Part shown: piece by piece, positions 33,318-43,788 of the stretch | Layout of the letters: each line of letters starts with the position of its first letter | Position numbering within the stretch: position 1 is the first letter of the stretch | Assembly (NCBI RefSeq): GCF_009795715.1 | Contig: NZ_WTCR01000010.1 | Coordinates: 62,001-126,000 of the forward strand | From: Labilibaculum euxinicum | Lineage (GTDB): Bacteria; Bacteroidota; Bacteroidia; Bacteroidales; Marinifilaceae | Direction: 5' to 3' | DNA: 64,000 bases | The notes under the pieces: model-generated | The model's input: only the letters and a program-made list of their open reading frames with translations | Told to the model about the DNA's origin: nothing | The model's database searches: none | Made by a program: the position numbers and the translations under genes

Positions 33318-33804
33318 AGTGCTTGAATTTTTTCACTTCCATTTTATCCGGACAGACCGCGTGCAATTCTCTTATGCTTTTCATTTCGATCGGATGAATT
33401 AATTCGGGTGCAACATCTAGCATTGGAATCAGTGCAAATAATCGTTCCTGAACTCTGGGATGCGGAACAACCAAACGGTCGGTAGAAATAATCTGATCCC
33501 CGTAAAAAAGAATATCAATATCGATTGTTCTTTCACTGTACTGATCTTTCTTACGAACCCGTCCTAAATCTTTCTCAATTTGCTGGGTTACATCCAATAT
33601 TTCTTTCGCCTCAAGCTCGGTTTCAATTACGACAACCTGATTTAAAAAATTCAATTCATGTTCAAAACCCCATGGTTCAGTTTCGTAAATAGAAGAACAA
33701 TCCACCAACTCCCCTATTTCCAATTTCATTTTTGAAATTGCTTCAGAAAGGATTCTTTCTCGGTCATCTAAGTTACCTCCCAATAAAAAATATACTCTCT
33801 CCAT
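33316..33804 (-). CDS. folK: 2-amino-4-hydroxy-6-hydroxymethyldihydropteridine diphosphokinase
   Basis: From ATG 33804 (MERVYFLLGGNLDDRERIL) the protein has 162 residues, the HPPK length. Marks: FLLGGNLDDR, SSIYETEPWG, FLNQVVVIETEL, RSE-equivalent KDQYSERTIDIDILFYG and VPHPRVQERLFALIPMLDV. It transfers pyrophosphate from ATP to the pterin in folate synthesis. The longer frame to 33897 adds a hydrophobic stretch unlike the family. It is divergent from sppA. Confidence 0.95.
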   Translation of the reverse strand: MERVYFLLGGNLDDRERILSEAISKMKLEIGELVDCSSIYETEPWGFEHELNFLNQVVVIETELEAKEILDVTQQIEKDLGRVRKKDQYSERTIDIDILFYGDQIISTDRLVVPHPRVQERLFALIPMLDVAPELIHPIEMKSIRELHAVCPDKMEVKKFKH

Positions 33805-33984
33805 GTAAAATTCTCTTTTTATCGGTAAAAGAAACAAAGAAAACCCCGATATCAAAATGTATATCGAAAATAAGGCATTACACCAAGCCCATCTCAACTA
33901 AATTAAATATATTTGTTTGTGTCTAAATTTACCATAATTTACAATTATTAGTTATTAATTGATTATCAACAAAACATATATAGT

Positions 33985-35778
33985 ATGAAGAGTTTTTTCA
34001 AATTTACTTTCGCCTCAATTCTTGGAGTTATTATAGGAGGTTTTATATTACTATTTCTCGGAATAATGATCATTGCTGCAATTGCATCAAGTAGTGATAA
34101 ACCCGTCGACATAAAAGACAAAAGTATTCTGGAAATAAAATTAAATAAACAATTAGTAGATCGAGGTTCAGACAACCCAATGTCTAACTTCAATTTTTTC
34201 ACCATGAGTGCTGATGCCAACATCGGACTAAACACCGTTCTTGAAAATATTGAGAAAGCCAAAACAGATGAAAAAATAAAAGGAATTTACCTTAATGTAA
34301 CTGATATCCCTGCCAATTTTGGAGGCATGGCATCTATCGAAGAAATCAGAAATAAATTAAAGGAATTTAAAACAACAGGTAAGTTCATAGTTAGCTATAA
34401 TAATTTTGGTCATTCCCAGAAAGCATATTATCTAACTTCTATTGCTGATAGTGTTTTCCTTAACCCTGAAGCTGGTTTATTTCTATTAGGTATGGGAGGT
34501 GAAAGAACCTTTTACAGGAAATTTCTTGAGAAAATCGGCGTTGAAGCTCAAGTAATTAGAGTTGGGAAATACAAATCGGCAACCGAACAATATTTCCGAG
34601 ACGATATGAGTGATGAAAGTCGAGAACAAACCATGGCTTATGTTGGAGCTATGTGGAATCAACTTCTTGAAGGAATATCGGAAGAGAGAAATATTACTGT
34701 TGAAAAACTGAATCAACTGATTGATGAAGTAGCCGTTAGAAAAGCTGCCGATGCTGAAAAATATGGCTTAATCGACGGAGTTATCTACGAAGATGAAATG
34801 GAGGATAAGCTAAGAAAACTATCTGATATTAAAGAAAATAAAAAACTAAGATTGGTTAGCACTTCTGATTATGCAAATGCGCCAGATGCAAACTATAAAT
34901 TTTCGAAAAATAAAATCGCTGTTATTTATGCCAGTGGTGCAATAGGTTTAAAACAAAACGAAAGCTCAATTGGACCCGGATTAGCTAAAACCATTCGTGA
35001 GGCTCGTCTTGATTCTACAATTAAAGCAATTGTATTAAGAGTTAACTCTCCGGGAGGATATGCAAATGTATCTGATTTTATATGGAGAGAAGTTAAATTA
35101 GCTTCGGATGCAAAACCTGTAATTGCATCAATGGGAAATGTTGCGGCTTCTGGTGGGTATTATATTGCATGTACTGCTGATACAATCGTTGCTGATAAAA
35201 ATACGATTACCGGTTCGATTGGAATTTATGGTTTGTTCTTTTCGGGAGAAGAGCTAATAAAGGAGAAATTTGGCTTGACAACCGATTCTTACGGAACCAA
35301 TGAACATGCTGCTTTTGGTGGCAGCTATCCATTGATGCTTCCTATTTCATCCAGAAAATTTACTCCAACAGAGAAAGAAATTGTTCAGAGTATCATTAAT
35401 AACGGTTACGATATATTCGTAAGTAGAGTTGCTGAAGGACGTAACATGACTGTTGAACAGGTGCACGAAGTTGCTCAGGGCAGAGTTTGGAATGCAATGG
35501 ATGCACAGAAAAATGGTTTGGTTGATGTTTTGGGAGGATTGGAAACAGCCATTCAAATAGCCAAAGAAAAAGCCGGAATCGAAGATTATCGAATCGTTTC
35601 TCTTCCAAAATTAAAAGATCCTTTCGAAGCAATCATAGAAGAATTAACTGGCAAGGCAAAAATCAAAATTCTTAAAAACGAATTGGGAAGCTTTTACAAC
35701 ACCTATGAAAAAACTCAAGACCTTATACAACTTGGTGGAATTCAAGCCCGTATTCCCTATGAAATTGACCTGCACTAG
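33985..35778 (+). CDS. sppA: Signal peptide peptidase SppA, 67-kDa type
   Basis: The 597-residue protein has one N-terminal membrane helix (SILGVIIGGFILLFLGIMIIAAIA) and two tandem S49 domains. The catalytic lysine is expected to be Lys197 in VGKYKSATEQYF and the serine Ser389 in NVAASGGYY, the same split between domains as in E. coli SppA. It degrades cleaved signal peptides and some membrane fragments from the periplasmic side. Followed by its own terminator. Confidence 0.95.
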   Translation: MKSFFKFTFASILGVIIGGFILLFLGIMIIAAIASSSDKPVDIKDKSILEIKLNKQLVDRGSDNPMSNFNFFTMSADANIGLNTVLENIEKAKTDEKIKGIYLNVTDIPANFGGMASIEEIRNKLKEFKTTGKFIVSYNNFGHSQKAYYLTSIADSVFLNPEAGLFLLGMGGERTFYRKFLEKIGVEAQVIRVGKYKSATEQYFRDDMSDESREQTMAYVGAMWNQLLEGISEERNITVEKLNQLIDEVAVRKAADAEKYGLIDGVIYEDEMEDKLRKLSDIKENKKLRLVSTSDYANAPDANYKFSKNKIAVIYASGAIGLKQNESSIGPGLAKTIREARLDSTIKAIVLRVNSPGGYANVSDFIWREVKLASDAKPVIASMGNVAASGGYYIACTADTIVADKNTITGSIGIYGLFFSGEELIKEKFGLTTDSYGTNEHAAFGGSYPLMLPISSRKFTPTEKEIVQSIINNGYDIFVSRVAEGRNMTVEQVHEVAQGRVWNAMDAQKNGLVDVLGGLETAIQIAKEKAGIEDYRIVSLPKLKDPFEAIIEELTGKAKIKILKNELGSFYNTYEKTQDLIQLGGIQARIPYEIDLH

Positions 35779-35802
35779 GAAAAATTAACTGTAAATAATT
35801 AA

Positions 35803-35835
35803 GATCCTCATGAATAACATGAGGATTTTTTTTTC
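35803..35835 (+). terminator. sppA terminator
   Basis: GATCCTCATG-loop-CATGAGGATT followed by a run of eight T, 25 bases after the sppA stop. Confidence 0.88.
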
Positions 35836-36047
35836 TCATGAATCAATATATTTCTGAAAAACACATTATTTAATTATCAATTCAATTACTGATTCCTTAT
35901 CTTAAGGATTTAGCAGAAATGACTTTTATTGGCTGAAGCAAGAAAATTATTATCATTTGAATTATTTCAGTAATTTTAGCAAAATAATCTGCTAACCAAA
36001 AAACATGTCTGGGAAAGGTTCATTTCCTTTTTCAAATCTAACATCCA

Positions 36048-37175
36048 ATGAAGAAACTATCTCCCATCCTGAAAAGTCTGCTTTTTCCTTTTAGTTTACT
36101 ATATGGGCTGATTGTATCTGTACGGAATCTACTTTTCGATTTTAATATATTACCAAGTACCGAGTTTAAAATTCCCATTATATCTGTTGGCAATATTACT
36201 GTAGGTGGAACCGGTAAAACTCCTCATATCGAATACCTGATCACCTTACTAAAAGATGATTATAAAATAGCCACATTAAGTCGGGGTTATAAACGAAAAT
36301 CAAAAGGATATATCCTTGCTGATGGAGCATCAACATCATATCAGATTGGTGATGAACCAATGCAGATTAAAAGAAAATTCCCAGATATTTTAGTCTCAGT
36401 TGATAAAAAAAGAGTGAACGGCGTAAAGAATCTGCTTCAATCTGAACATGGTACCGATTTAGCTGCAGTACTGCTTGATGATGCTTTTCAACACCGATCT
36501 ATAAAAGCCGGTTTATCGATTTTATTAATAGACTACAACCGGCCAATTACTCAGGATTATATTATGCCATATGGCAGACTGCGCGAAAGTGCAGGCGAAA
36601 AAGACCGGGCCAACATTATCATTGTAAGTAAATCGCCGGAAAATATGACTCCTATCGATAGAAGAATAATTGTTAAAGAACTTGATCTTCTTCCCTTTCA
36701 GTCCTTATATTTCACAAGCCTTGATTACGGAAATTTAGAACCCGTTTTTAGAGATAACGCTATCAATATTATTAACGAAGATTGGGATAAAGATAATTTT
36801 TCTATTCTTTTGGTAACTGGAATTGCCAATCCTAAACCTTTAAGAGAATACCTTGAGAATTTCTCTGATTTGGTAGAAGAATTGAAGTTTCCGGATCATT
36901 ATTCATTTGGAACAAAAGATATTGATTTAATTCATTCGAAATTTGAACACCTGAAGGGTGAAAATAAAATAATTGTTACAACGGAAAAAGATGCGACTCG
37001 ATTTTACGATATGGATATCAATCATGAATCGATAAAAAAGCATTTATTCTATATTCCCTTACGGATAAAATTTTTGAATGAAGACAAGTCAAAATTCGAT
37101 GTGCAGATTATGAACTATGTGCAGAAAAATAAGCGTTCAAGCAATCTGCATAACATCAAGACCGACTCAATATAA
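36048..37175 (+). CDS. lpxK: Tetraacyldisaccharide 4'-kinase
   Basis: LpxK phosphorylates the 4' position of the lipid A disaccharide at the inner membrane. The 375-residue protein has an N-terminal membrane-associated helix (LKSLLFPFSLLYGLIVSVRNL), the P-loop VGNITVGGTGKTPHIEYL (about residues 46-63), LSRGYKRKSKGY, DEPMQIKRKFP, VLLDDAFQHRSIKAG (catalytic Asp/Asp-Ala-Phe-Gln-His) and a C-terminal VTGIANPKPL and TTEKDATRF. Length slightly above the usual 320-350. Monocistronic with its own terminator. Confidence 0.96.
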   Translation: MKKLSPILKSLLFPFSLLYGLIVSVRNLLFDFNILPSTEFKIPIISVGNITVGGTGKTPHIEYLITLLKDDYKIATLSRGYKRKSKGYILADGASTSYQIGDEPMQIKRKFPDILVSVDKKRVNGVKNLLQSEHGTDLAAVLLDDAFQHRSIKAGLSILLIDYNRPITQDYIMPYGRLRESAGEKDRANIIIVSKSPENMTPIDRRIIVKELDLLPFQSLYFTSLDYGNLEPVFRDNAINIINEDWDKDNFSILLVTGIANPKPLREYLENFSDLVEELKFPDHYSFGTKDIDLIHSKFEHLKGENKIIVTTEKDATRFYDMDINHESIKKHLFYIPLRIKFLNEDKSKFDVQIMNYVQKNKRSSNLHNIKTDSI

Positions 37176-37179
37176 AATA

Positions 37180-37210
37180 AAAGAGGAATCAAATTGATTC
37201 CTCTTTACTT
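37180..37210 (+). terminator. lpxK terminator
   Basis: AAAGAGGAATCAA-loop-TTGATTCCTCTTT shortly after the stop at 37175. Confidence 0.8.
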
Positions 37211-37391
37211 TACCATTAAATTAACCACTACATTAATTAACAGCTATCACTAAAAGCAGTTTGAGATACATTTAATTTCAAAAGCATTCAAACACCCTAT
37301 GCATCATTAAGTTACAAAAACAAACATAAATAATCAACAGTTAATTTCTTTTTTTTGGAAAAACTCTATTGCCGTTCAATTAAATGCTGTC

Positions 37392-40300
37392 TTAATTGAA
37401 TTTTCCACCCAAAACACAGGACTCTTTAAAAATTTTACGTTTTCCATCCGGACTAAATAATTCGATATACACCAAATAGATTCCTATTGAAGCTCTCTCT
37501 TTTTGTGAAGTTAGTCCATCCCAAAATAAAGAATCCTCATTGGCTAAATTCAAATTGTTCGCTAATTTCCTAATTTCAATCCCCATCGAATTATAAATTC
37601 TTACCGAAGCGAGGTAACCATCCATTTCCAGATTAAAAGTAATCAGCAGGCGATCATCAAAACCATCATTGTCCGGAGTGAATATTTTAGGAGACAGACT
37701 TATTTCTGAATTTGAACTGCTGAGATCATTGTAAACTGAATTTTGAATTCCCGGAGTACCAAATCCGATATTTTGAGCCGCCGATTGCCAATTTGATTTA
37801 CTATTCGTTTCACCTTTTGGATTTATCCTTTCCAAAGATACACCTTCAACCGAAGCCAATAATTCGAAATGCATATTTTCATTGTATGCAAAATCATCAA
37901 TAAGTTCATTATTGGAAATAAGAACGACTCTTCCTGCATCATCTGAAAAAGATGGTAGAGATTTAACTTGACAAAAAACATCAGGATTGGATGTAAAATA
38001 GTTTTGTTGAACATTGAGAGTATCTTCTGTCACTAATATATATTCATTGGGAAGCAGGTATTTGTCTGAAATTGAAACTTCATTGTCTAATTCAAAATTA
38101 TCTGTTCGCGCAGCCAATTTTATGCTTGACAAATCAATTACTTTTTCCGATACATTTACAATTTCCACATAATCCGATCCATCGGGATAAGGATTGAACA
38201 ATACTTCATTTATCACCAGATCACCTTTCGTGACAATTCCCGGTACCCAGAACTCAAATTCTTTGGTTATCATGGAATTGCCTGCTAAATCTTTAATTTC
38301 ATCAGATAAGATGAGTTGACATTGACTGTTCCTAACAAAATCCTCATTGAAAATCAATTGAAACTCTTTACCTGCTAAATCAGACTGAATCACTTCCTTA
38401 GGATAAACTAAATCAGGAGAAAGTTGAAAATTTGATAAAACAAGACCTCTATTTTCAATTGGCTCGCTAAAAACAAGCTTTAAACAGTTAGATGAAATAC
38501 ATCTACAGGATTCAATACCTGGAGCAATCAGATCCTGATTTACTGAGTAAATTGAATTCACTTTACCCGGAGTTCCTCCCAATTCGTTTTCAGAAGCCTT
38601 CCAGTTATTTGCCTGCCAAGATGTATTTGCCGGATCAATTCGTTCCAATGACCAACCTCCGTTCGATTTTTCATCAGATTTGTACCATGAATCAGAATAA
38701 AAAACCTGATCAATAACAATCTTCTCTGCAGATTGTATTTCAATTGCTCCGCCTGAATTGGTTAATCGGGGAAAGCTACTTACTCCAAGCACATCACCAA
38801 ACGAAGTAAATTCTTCTACTGCAGAATTTGAACACAAAATTAAATATGCTTTGGCGGGAATTGTGTCCGTTGCTAAAACAGTCTCCTTCTCTCCTGCTTT
38901 TAAAATCCAATTCTCAATGGATATCGGATATTCACTGGAATTGTACAATTCAATAAATTCATATTCCGGCAACCCAACAGAAGGTGTTTCGTCCACCATG
39001 ATTTCATTTATCACAACATCGTTGGAATGAACCTCATACCAAATAAAACTCACAACTGTATCCAACACATTGCCGCACTCATCCAGCAAGCTCGTAATAT
39101 TTAGTTGCTGTTCATGACCATCTTCAAAAGAATTGGCAAACTCAAGGTGAACAATCATTGGCGTTTCCACCGTAATTGTAGAAACAGGATTATCAGCCAA
39201 CGAATAATTCTGGAAACTAAGCAAGGAGAATGTGTCAATTTGCTCACTCAACTCTATTGACAAGTGATTTTTGGACAAAACTCTTAAATGAGAAACAGCC
39301 GGAGCTAAATTGTCAATATTATTTCCATGAATGGAATTTTCTTTCCCCGGTGTTCCTCCTGTTTCACTCTTCGACGCTGACCAATTGCCATTGGTACTGC
39401 AGGCATTCAAAGGATCAATTCTTTCAAAAGACCAACCTCCGTTCGATTTTTCATCAGATTTGTACCATGAATCAGAATAAAAAACCTGATCAATAACGAT
39501 CTTCTCTGCAGATTGTATTTCAATTGTTCCTCCTGAATTTGTTAATCCAGGGAAGCTACTAACTCCAAGCACATCACCAAACGAAGTAAATTCTTCTACT
39601 GCAGAATTTGAACACAAAATTAAATATGCTTTGGCGGGAATTGTGTCCGCAGCTAAAACAGTCTCCTTCTCTCCTGCTTTTAAAATCCAATTTTCAATGG
39701 ATATCGGATATTCACTGGAATTGTACAATTCAATAAATTCATATTCCGGCAACCCAACCGAAGGTGTTTCGTCGACCATGATTTCGTTAATGACCAAATC
39801 ATTACTTTTTGCAGGAGCAAAATATCCGAAATTAATTGACTCCTTTTCCTGCACTGCCCCCTTAGCATCAGTAATATTATACAGATCTAATAAATAACTC
39901 CCTGTTTTTAATTCATCATCCAAAACAAGAAGTAAGCAATTATCTTCAACTCCAGGCAAAACTTTCATTCCCAAATATTCACCATTGGTTCTTGTCAGTT
40001 TAAAATTTTCGATTTCAGCTGATTTTGAAAAATCAAGCTTCTCCGAATATTCCAAAAGCAAAGAATCCGTTGCTAAAATCTCGTAAGATTTAAAAAATGG
40101 CGGTGTATTAATGGATTTTATTTCCAAATCATCAAACCAAAGATTTCCTGCTCGGGAGGCTGTTTCATAGGTAAAATCCAAACCCGCAAACCATTCCTTT
40201 GCGTCTGGCATAATTTCAGATTGAATTTCTCCTGCAACGATCCAATTTTCTTTTTTTCCCAATCGGTTGTATTCCATTTTCCATAGACCATTTGGGTAAT

Positions 40301-43300
40301 AAGTGATCTGAATTGCAACGGCCTCATTTTCATTCCAGTTAAATTCTGATTCTAATAAAACTTTCAATTTCTGATCTTTATTCAAAGTACACAAACTCAA
40401 AATATCATTTGATCCACTTTGATTTACACCAACAGAATATTTAGTAGTGGCTGCACTCGGATCAGAATTATCCATGAGCAAATGAAAGACAAATTTATTT
40501 CCCGAGGATGGATCCCAATCACCATTTTGAATAATAAAACGCCAATTAATTGCACCCGCTTTGGGGTTAAATCCTTTCAAAGGAGTACAAATACAGCTTG
40601 AACCTAATTCTTCTGACAAATTGTGTTTCAATGAATATTCCCCAGCTATTGGCCGATAAGACGAAACACACCAATCCTTCGTATTTATCCAATTTTCAAT
40701 ACTTTTTGATTCAAAATTTTCATCAATAGCTAATTCATCTTCTCCCAAAAGAATTTGAATTGAATCAGATGCTAAACTGGATTCAATCTTCAGACTAAAA
40801 TCATCAGTTCCATTGTATTGAATAGAATCGCAATCAACAATCCCATTTACTAATTCCAGATTCTCATCCATAACAATTAACTCTCCATTCCCATCCAACA
40901 AACTGAGATTCACAGCTCCAATTGCATCTTTATCTATACTCTTAAAATAATCACAGGCTGCAATTTTTAAAGAAAATTTCTCATCAGAATTATTAATCCC
41001 GAAAGGGTACGAAGAAAAAGAGAGTTGACTAGCTTCAACGTTAATAAAATGGATTTCAGATATAATGTCGTCCGGTAAGATCGGCTGTATCTTCGAGCCA
41101 CTTTCCAAACACTTCCATTCATGAAACTTTGGTATTTCAACCTGAAAAGTCGCATTATCAGGAAGCTGTCCCTTGCGAAAAAAAATCGCCAAAGATAAGT
41201 TCATCTCCGAATTGTTTGGCAGTTCCAATACGCCTTTCGATGAATTAAACTCAATCCGATTGTCACTAATGTTTGATGTTGCAGCAATCATCTCTCCTTT
41301 TGATAATAGAACCGCTCCGGAAATATGTTTTGCCCAGGAAAAGGAATGCTCAGGATATTTGTTGTAAAACTTCAAATTTGAAATTATTGTTGGCAGCTGA
41401 TCGTGAGTTGCGAAATCTGATATTTTAAAATTGAGAACAGATATGGCATCATCTTGAGTGATTGCCAATGAGCTGAGTGGTTTTGCTAAAATTGGATCTG
41501 CAGAGCCGATTACGGAGGTTTTGTCAACACCTGATATATTATCACTCAATATTGTTGGGAAGTTGTCGCATTCTGCCTGAAGAGTAAATTTTTCCGCTTC
41601 ACTATAAATTAAATCCTCCCATCGAAAATCTCCATCCTCACTTGTAAGCTTTAGATTTTCGGATGAAAGCCCTCCATTCCCGGAAGCCAGGGAAAGTTCT
41701 ATTTCAAACTCAGAGTTCGTATCAATGTTTCCCAAACTATCAACAAGCTGAACAACGACAGTAAATTGTTCCTGATAATTTACTGATTCAGGAACTGTTT
41801 GAAACAACATTTCTTTGGCCTCTACTTCAAGGGTAAACTCTGTCCCTACCAAATTACCGCCAAAATTAGGACTAAGTCCACTGCTTCTATCAGAAATAAT
41901 CCAACCCGCATGCAAAGAATCTATTTTCATTTGAAATAATTCTTCATCAATGGTTTTTCCTTCTTTTAAAAAGCAAAAAACAGAATATTCGACACTTTCT
42001 TCACTTAATATCTCCTTATTTAGTTCAGACTCTATAAAATGAATATCTACCTGTTTATCTTTTATAGTACATTCAACATCCAATACCTCCCCTTCCACTT
42101 TTACAAAGAACTTTTCAATTGATTTCTTCCAATTCACTTGGTTTTTCTCCGATCCGATCAATCTTATCTGCTCAAGAATAGTTGAAGCATTATCATTCCC
42201 CGAATCCGTCACCGAAAATCGAAAAACTTCAAACGCATCCTCTTCCCGAATACGACGCGAAGAGATGATAGAGTCTGAAGAATACGAATCATTCACATTT
42301 ACAAATGATTCATATGTATTCTCAACCCTTATATTTTCTGAAATTGTCTTAGGCAGCACATCATTGCTTACAGCCAATTTTATGAATTCAGGATGGGAAT
42401 ATTTTAATGATTCAAAACTCACCTCACCTTTAACAAATGAATTCTGAAATCCATTCAGCGATTCCAAATTGCCGATTCCTGTTTCCAAGGATAATATAAC
42501 CATCTGATTTGCATCAAAATCCTTATTATTAAAATCATCTACAGCATTTACTAAAATGGAAAAATCACTATTGCGAATAAGAGTATCAGGACAGTCAGAG
42601 AAGATCATTCTTGTGGCCTCAACCTCGACACTATGAATTGCAGAGAGAAGCTCTTCATTAGCTGGATTAAAACCAGAACCCGACACAAAAGTTTCGAAGC
42701 CTTTCGCTGAATCTTTACAATACAATTGAAATGTTTCACCATCTGTTAAAGGATGATCTGAGTTTAAATAACAGCGCAATTCAAATTCCATTTTTTCTGC
42801 ATCGGGAATACTTATTTGATTTTCTTCAAAATCCATTAAAATAGAATCTGATTCGATGATGAAATTTTGAGGAATAATCTCCTCATTATTTACAAACAGA
42901 CAAAGGCCACCCAGGCAATCTTTCCAATTCATCCCATTATCCGGCTTTGAATTGTAAAAGATCATTCTTGATATTTTAGTTGGAAGGCCATCTGCAGCTT
43001 CTGCCGTTTCGTCAATAACAAATCGAAAGCAGGTTAATGCCTTTTCTTTTTCATTACAATTTGTGCTGAGAAGTTTCGACTCAACAGGATTGTCAGAAGC
43101 CTTAATTTGAGTCAGGTCTTCAGTCTCGGGAACAACAGGACTTCCCTCAACCACCAAATTATCAAAACAAACCAAATCACCCGAATTAGGATTATTCATC
43201 CTAACAACGATTTCTAAACTCGATCCGTTTAAATTAGCTTGTGTTGCATTTACACTACCCCAATTGCCACTATTCTCACCATTCAATTCAAATTGAACCT

Positions 43301-43694
43301 CATCAGCACCGTCCAATTTATAGAAGACTTTCGCATATTTACTTGAACTTGTTGAACTTCCGGTTTCTGCTAATAAAACGGAAATGGCAACATCGGTAAA
43401 ACCGGAAATATCAACCGACCTACTCTTCCACACGGCCTCTCCTTCACAATCCCTGGCTTCAAACCTTCCCCCCTTTGTTCCCACCACCATTGCATAATCC
43501 TCATCGTCAGAAAGAGAACAGTTGGAAACATCCAAAGACCAATCCGTAATTCCGGTTAAATCTGAGTTACTACCCCAATAACCTTTGCCTATGTCACTGG
43601 TAAAATCAATTTTCCAAATATCATCGGCATATAAACAATTACTATTCAGTAGAAACAGCAATAAAAACAATTTAATAGAAAGAGTTTTTTTCAT
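37392..43694 (-). CDS. Giant secreted multidomain protein with lamin-tail domains and a type IX-like sorting domain
   Basis: 2100 residues with a signal peptide (1-24). The order is: an N-terminal beta domain (25-190); three tandem copies of a module of about 265 residues (195-465, 470-730, 735-985), each ending with a filamin/Ig-like part (motif VEA-x-x-(M/L)-x-F); a jelly-roll-like region (990-1200). Then come Ig-like domains alternating with three lamin-tail (LTD) domains: LTD1 1300-1428, LTD2 1560-1688, LTD3 about 1822-1985. The C terminus (2005-2100) has FTPDNDGFDD and a FlgD-like beta domain, as in gliding-motility-associated sorting domains. Likely cell-surface or released; role unknown. 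Upstream gap is shared with divergent asd. Confidence 0.88.
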   Translation of the reverse strand: MKKTLSIKLFLLLFLLNSNCLYADDIWKIDFTSDIGKGYWGSNSDLTGITDWSLDVSNCSLSDDEDYAMVVGTKGGRFEARDCEGEAVWKSRSVDISGFTDVAISVLLAETGSSTSSSKYAKVFYKLDGADEVQFELNGENSGNWGSVNATQANLNGSSLEIVVRMNNPNSGDLVCFDNLVVEGSPVVPETEDLTQIKASDNPVESKLLSTNCNEKEKALTCFRFVIDETAEAADGLPTKISRMIFYNSKPDNGMNWKDCLGGLCLFVNNEEIIPQNFIIESDSILMDFEENQISIPDAEKMEFELRCYLNSDHPLTDGETFQLYCKDSAKGFETFVSGSGFNPANEELLSAIHSVEVEATRMIFSDCPDTLIRNSDFSILVNAVDDFNNKDFDANQMVILSLETGIGNLESLNGFQNSFVKGEVSFESLKYSHPEFIKLAVSNDVLPKTISENIRVENTYESFVNVNDSYSSDSIISSRRIREEDAFEVFRFSVTDSGNDNASTILEQIRLIGSEKNQVNWKKSIEKFFVKVEGEVLDVECTIKDKQVDIHFIESELNKEILSEESVEYSVFCFLKEGKTIDEELFQMKIDSLHAGWIISDRSSGLSPNFGGNLVGTEFTLEVEAKEMLFQTVPESVNYQEQFTVVVQLVDSLGNIDTNSEFEIELSLASGNGGLSSENLKLTSEDGDFRWEDLIYSEAEKFTLQAECDNFPTILSDNISGVDKTSVIGSADPILAKPLSSLAITQDDAISVLNFKISDFATHDQLPTIISNLKFYNKYPEHSFSWAKHISGAVLLSKGEMIAATSNISDNRIEFNSSKGVLELPNNSEMNLSLAIFFRKGQLPDNATFQVEIPKFHEWKCLESGSKIQPILPDDIISEIHFINVEASQLSFSSYPFGINNSDEKFSLKIAACDYFKSIDKDAIGAVNLSLLDGNGELIVMDENLELVNGIVDCDSIQYNGTDDFSLKIESSLASDSIQILLGEDELAIDENFESKSIENWINTKDWCVSSYRPIAGEYSLKHNLSEELGSSCICTPLKGFNPKAGAINWRFIIQNGDWDPSSGNKFVFHLLMDNSDPSAATTKYSVGVNQSGSNDILSLCTLNKDQKLKVLLESEFNWNENEAVAIQITYYPNGLWKMEYNRLGKKENWIVAGEIQSEIMPDAKEWFAGLDFTYETASRAGNLWFDDLEIKSINTPPFFKSYEILATDSLLLEYSEKLDFSKSAEIENFKLTRTNGEYLGMKVLPGVEDNCLLLVLDDELKTGSYLLDLYNITDAKGAVQEKESINFGYFAPAKSNDLVINEIMVDETPSVGLPEYEFIELYNSSEYPISIENWILKAGEKETVLAADTIPAKAYLILCSNSAVEEFTSFGDVLGVSSFPGLTNSGGTIEIQSAEKIVIDQVFYSDSWYKSDEKSNGGWSFERIDPLNACSTNGNWSASKSETGGTPGKENSIHGNNIDNLAPAVSHLRVLSKNHLSIELSEQIDTFSLLSFQNYSLADNPVSTITVETPMIVHLEFANSFEDGHEQQLNITSLLDECGNVLDTVVSFIWYEVHSNDVVINEIMVDETPSVGLPEYEFIELYNSSEYPISIENWILKAGEKETVLATDTIPAKAYLILCSNSAVEEFTSFGDVLGVSSFPRLTNSGGAIEIQSAEKIVIDQVFYSDSWYKSDEKSNGGWSLERIDPANTSWQANNWKASENELGGTPGKVNSIYSVNQDLIAPGIESCRCISSNCLKLVFSEPIENRGLVLSNFQLSPDLVYPKEVIQSDLAGKEFQLIFNEDFVRNSQCQLILSDEIKDLAGNSMITKEFEFWVPGIVTKGDLVINEVLFNPYPDGSDYVEIVNVSEKVIDLSSIKLAARTDNFELDNEVSISDKYLLPNEYILVTEDTLNVQQNYFTSNPDVFCQVKSLPSFSDDAGRVVLISNNELIDDFAYNENMHFELLASVEGVSLERINPKGETNSKSNWQSAAQNIGFGTPGIQNSVYNDLSSSNSEISLSPKIFTPDNDGFDDRLLITFNLEMDGYLASVRIYNSMGIEIRKLANNLNLANEDSLFWDGLTSQKERASIGIYLVYIELFSPDGKRKIFKESCVLGGKFN
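38633..39015. repeat. Direct repeat copy in the giant gene (LTD2 coding)
   Basis: Nearly identical to 39413-39795 at an exact offset of 780 bases, with about a dozen differences in the best 350 bases by eye, including at synonymous sites. Such similarity indicates recent duplication or gene conversion. Confidence 0.85.
39413..39795. repeat. Direct repeat copy in the giant gene (LTD1 coding)
   Basis: Partner of 38633-39015. The 780-base offset equals 260 codons, one LTD plus one Ig-like domain, so recombination between copies would keep the frame. Confidence 0.85.
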
Positions 43695-43788
43695 GGAAAA
43701 ATCCTTTTAAATTTGACTTGGCTTTTGAATAAAAAGCTAATTTAACTATAATCTAATTTATAATCAACAATTTAAACCACATTATGTT

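Noticed and set aside
38758-39897. Plus-strand frames inside the giant gene, two of them nearly identical
   Set aside because: They are shadows of the duplicated lamin-tail segments; the minus frame is continuous over 2100 codons with a signal peptide and sorting domain.
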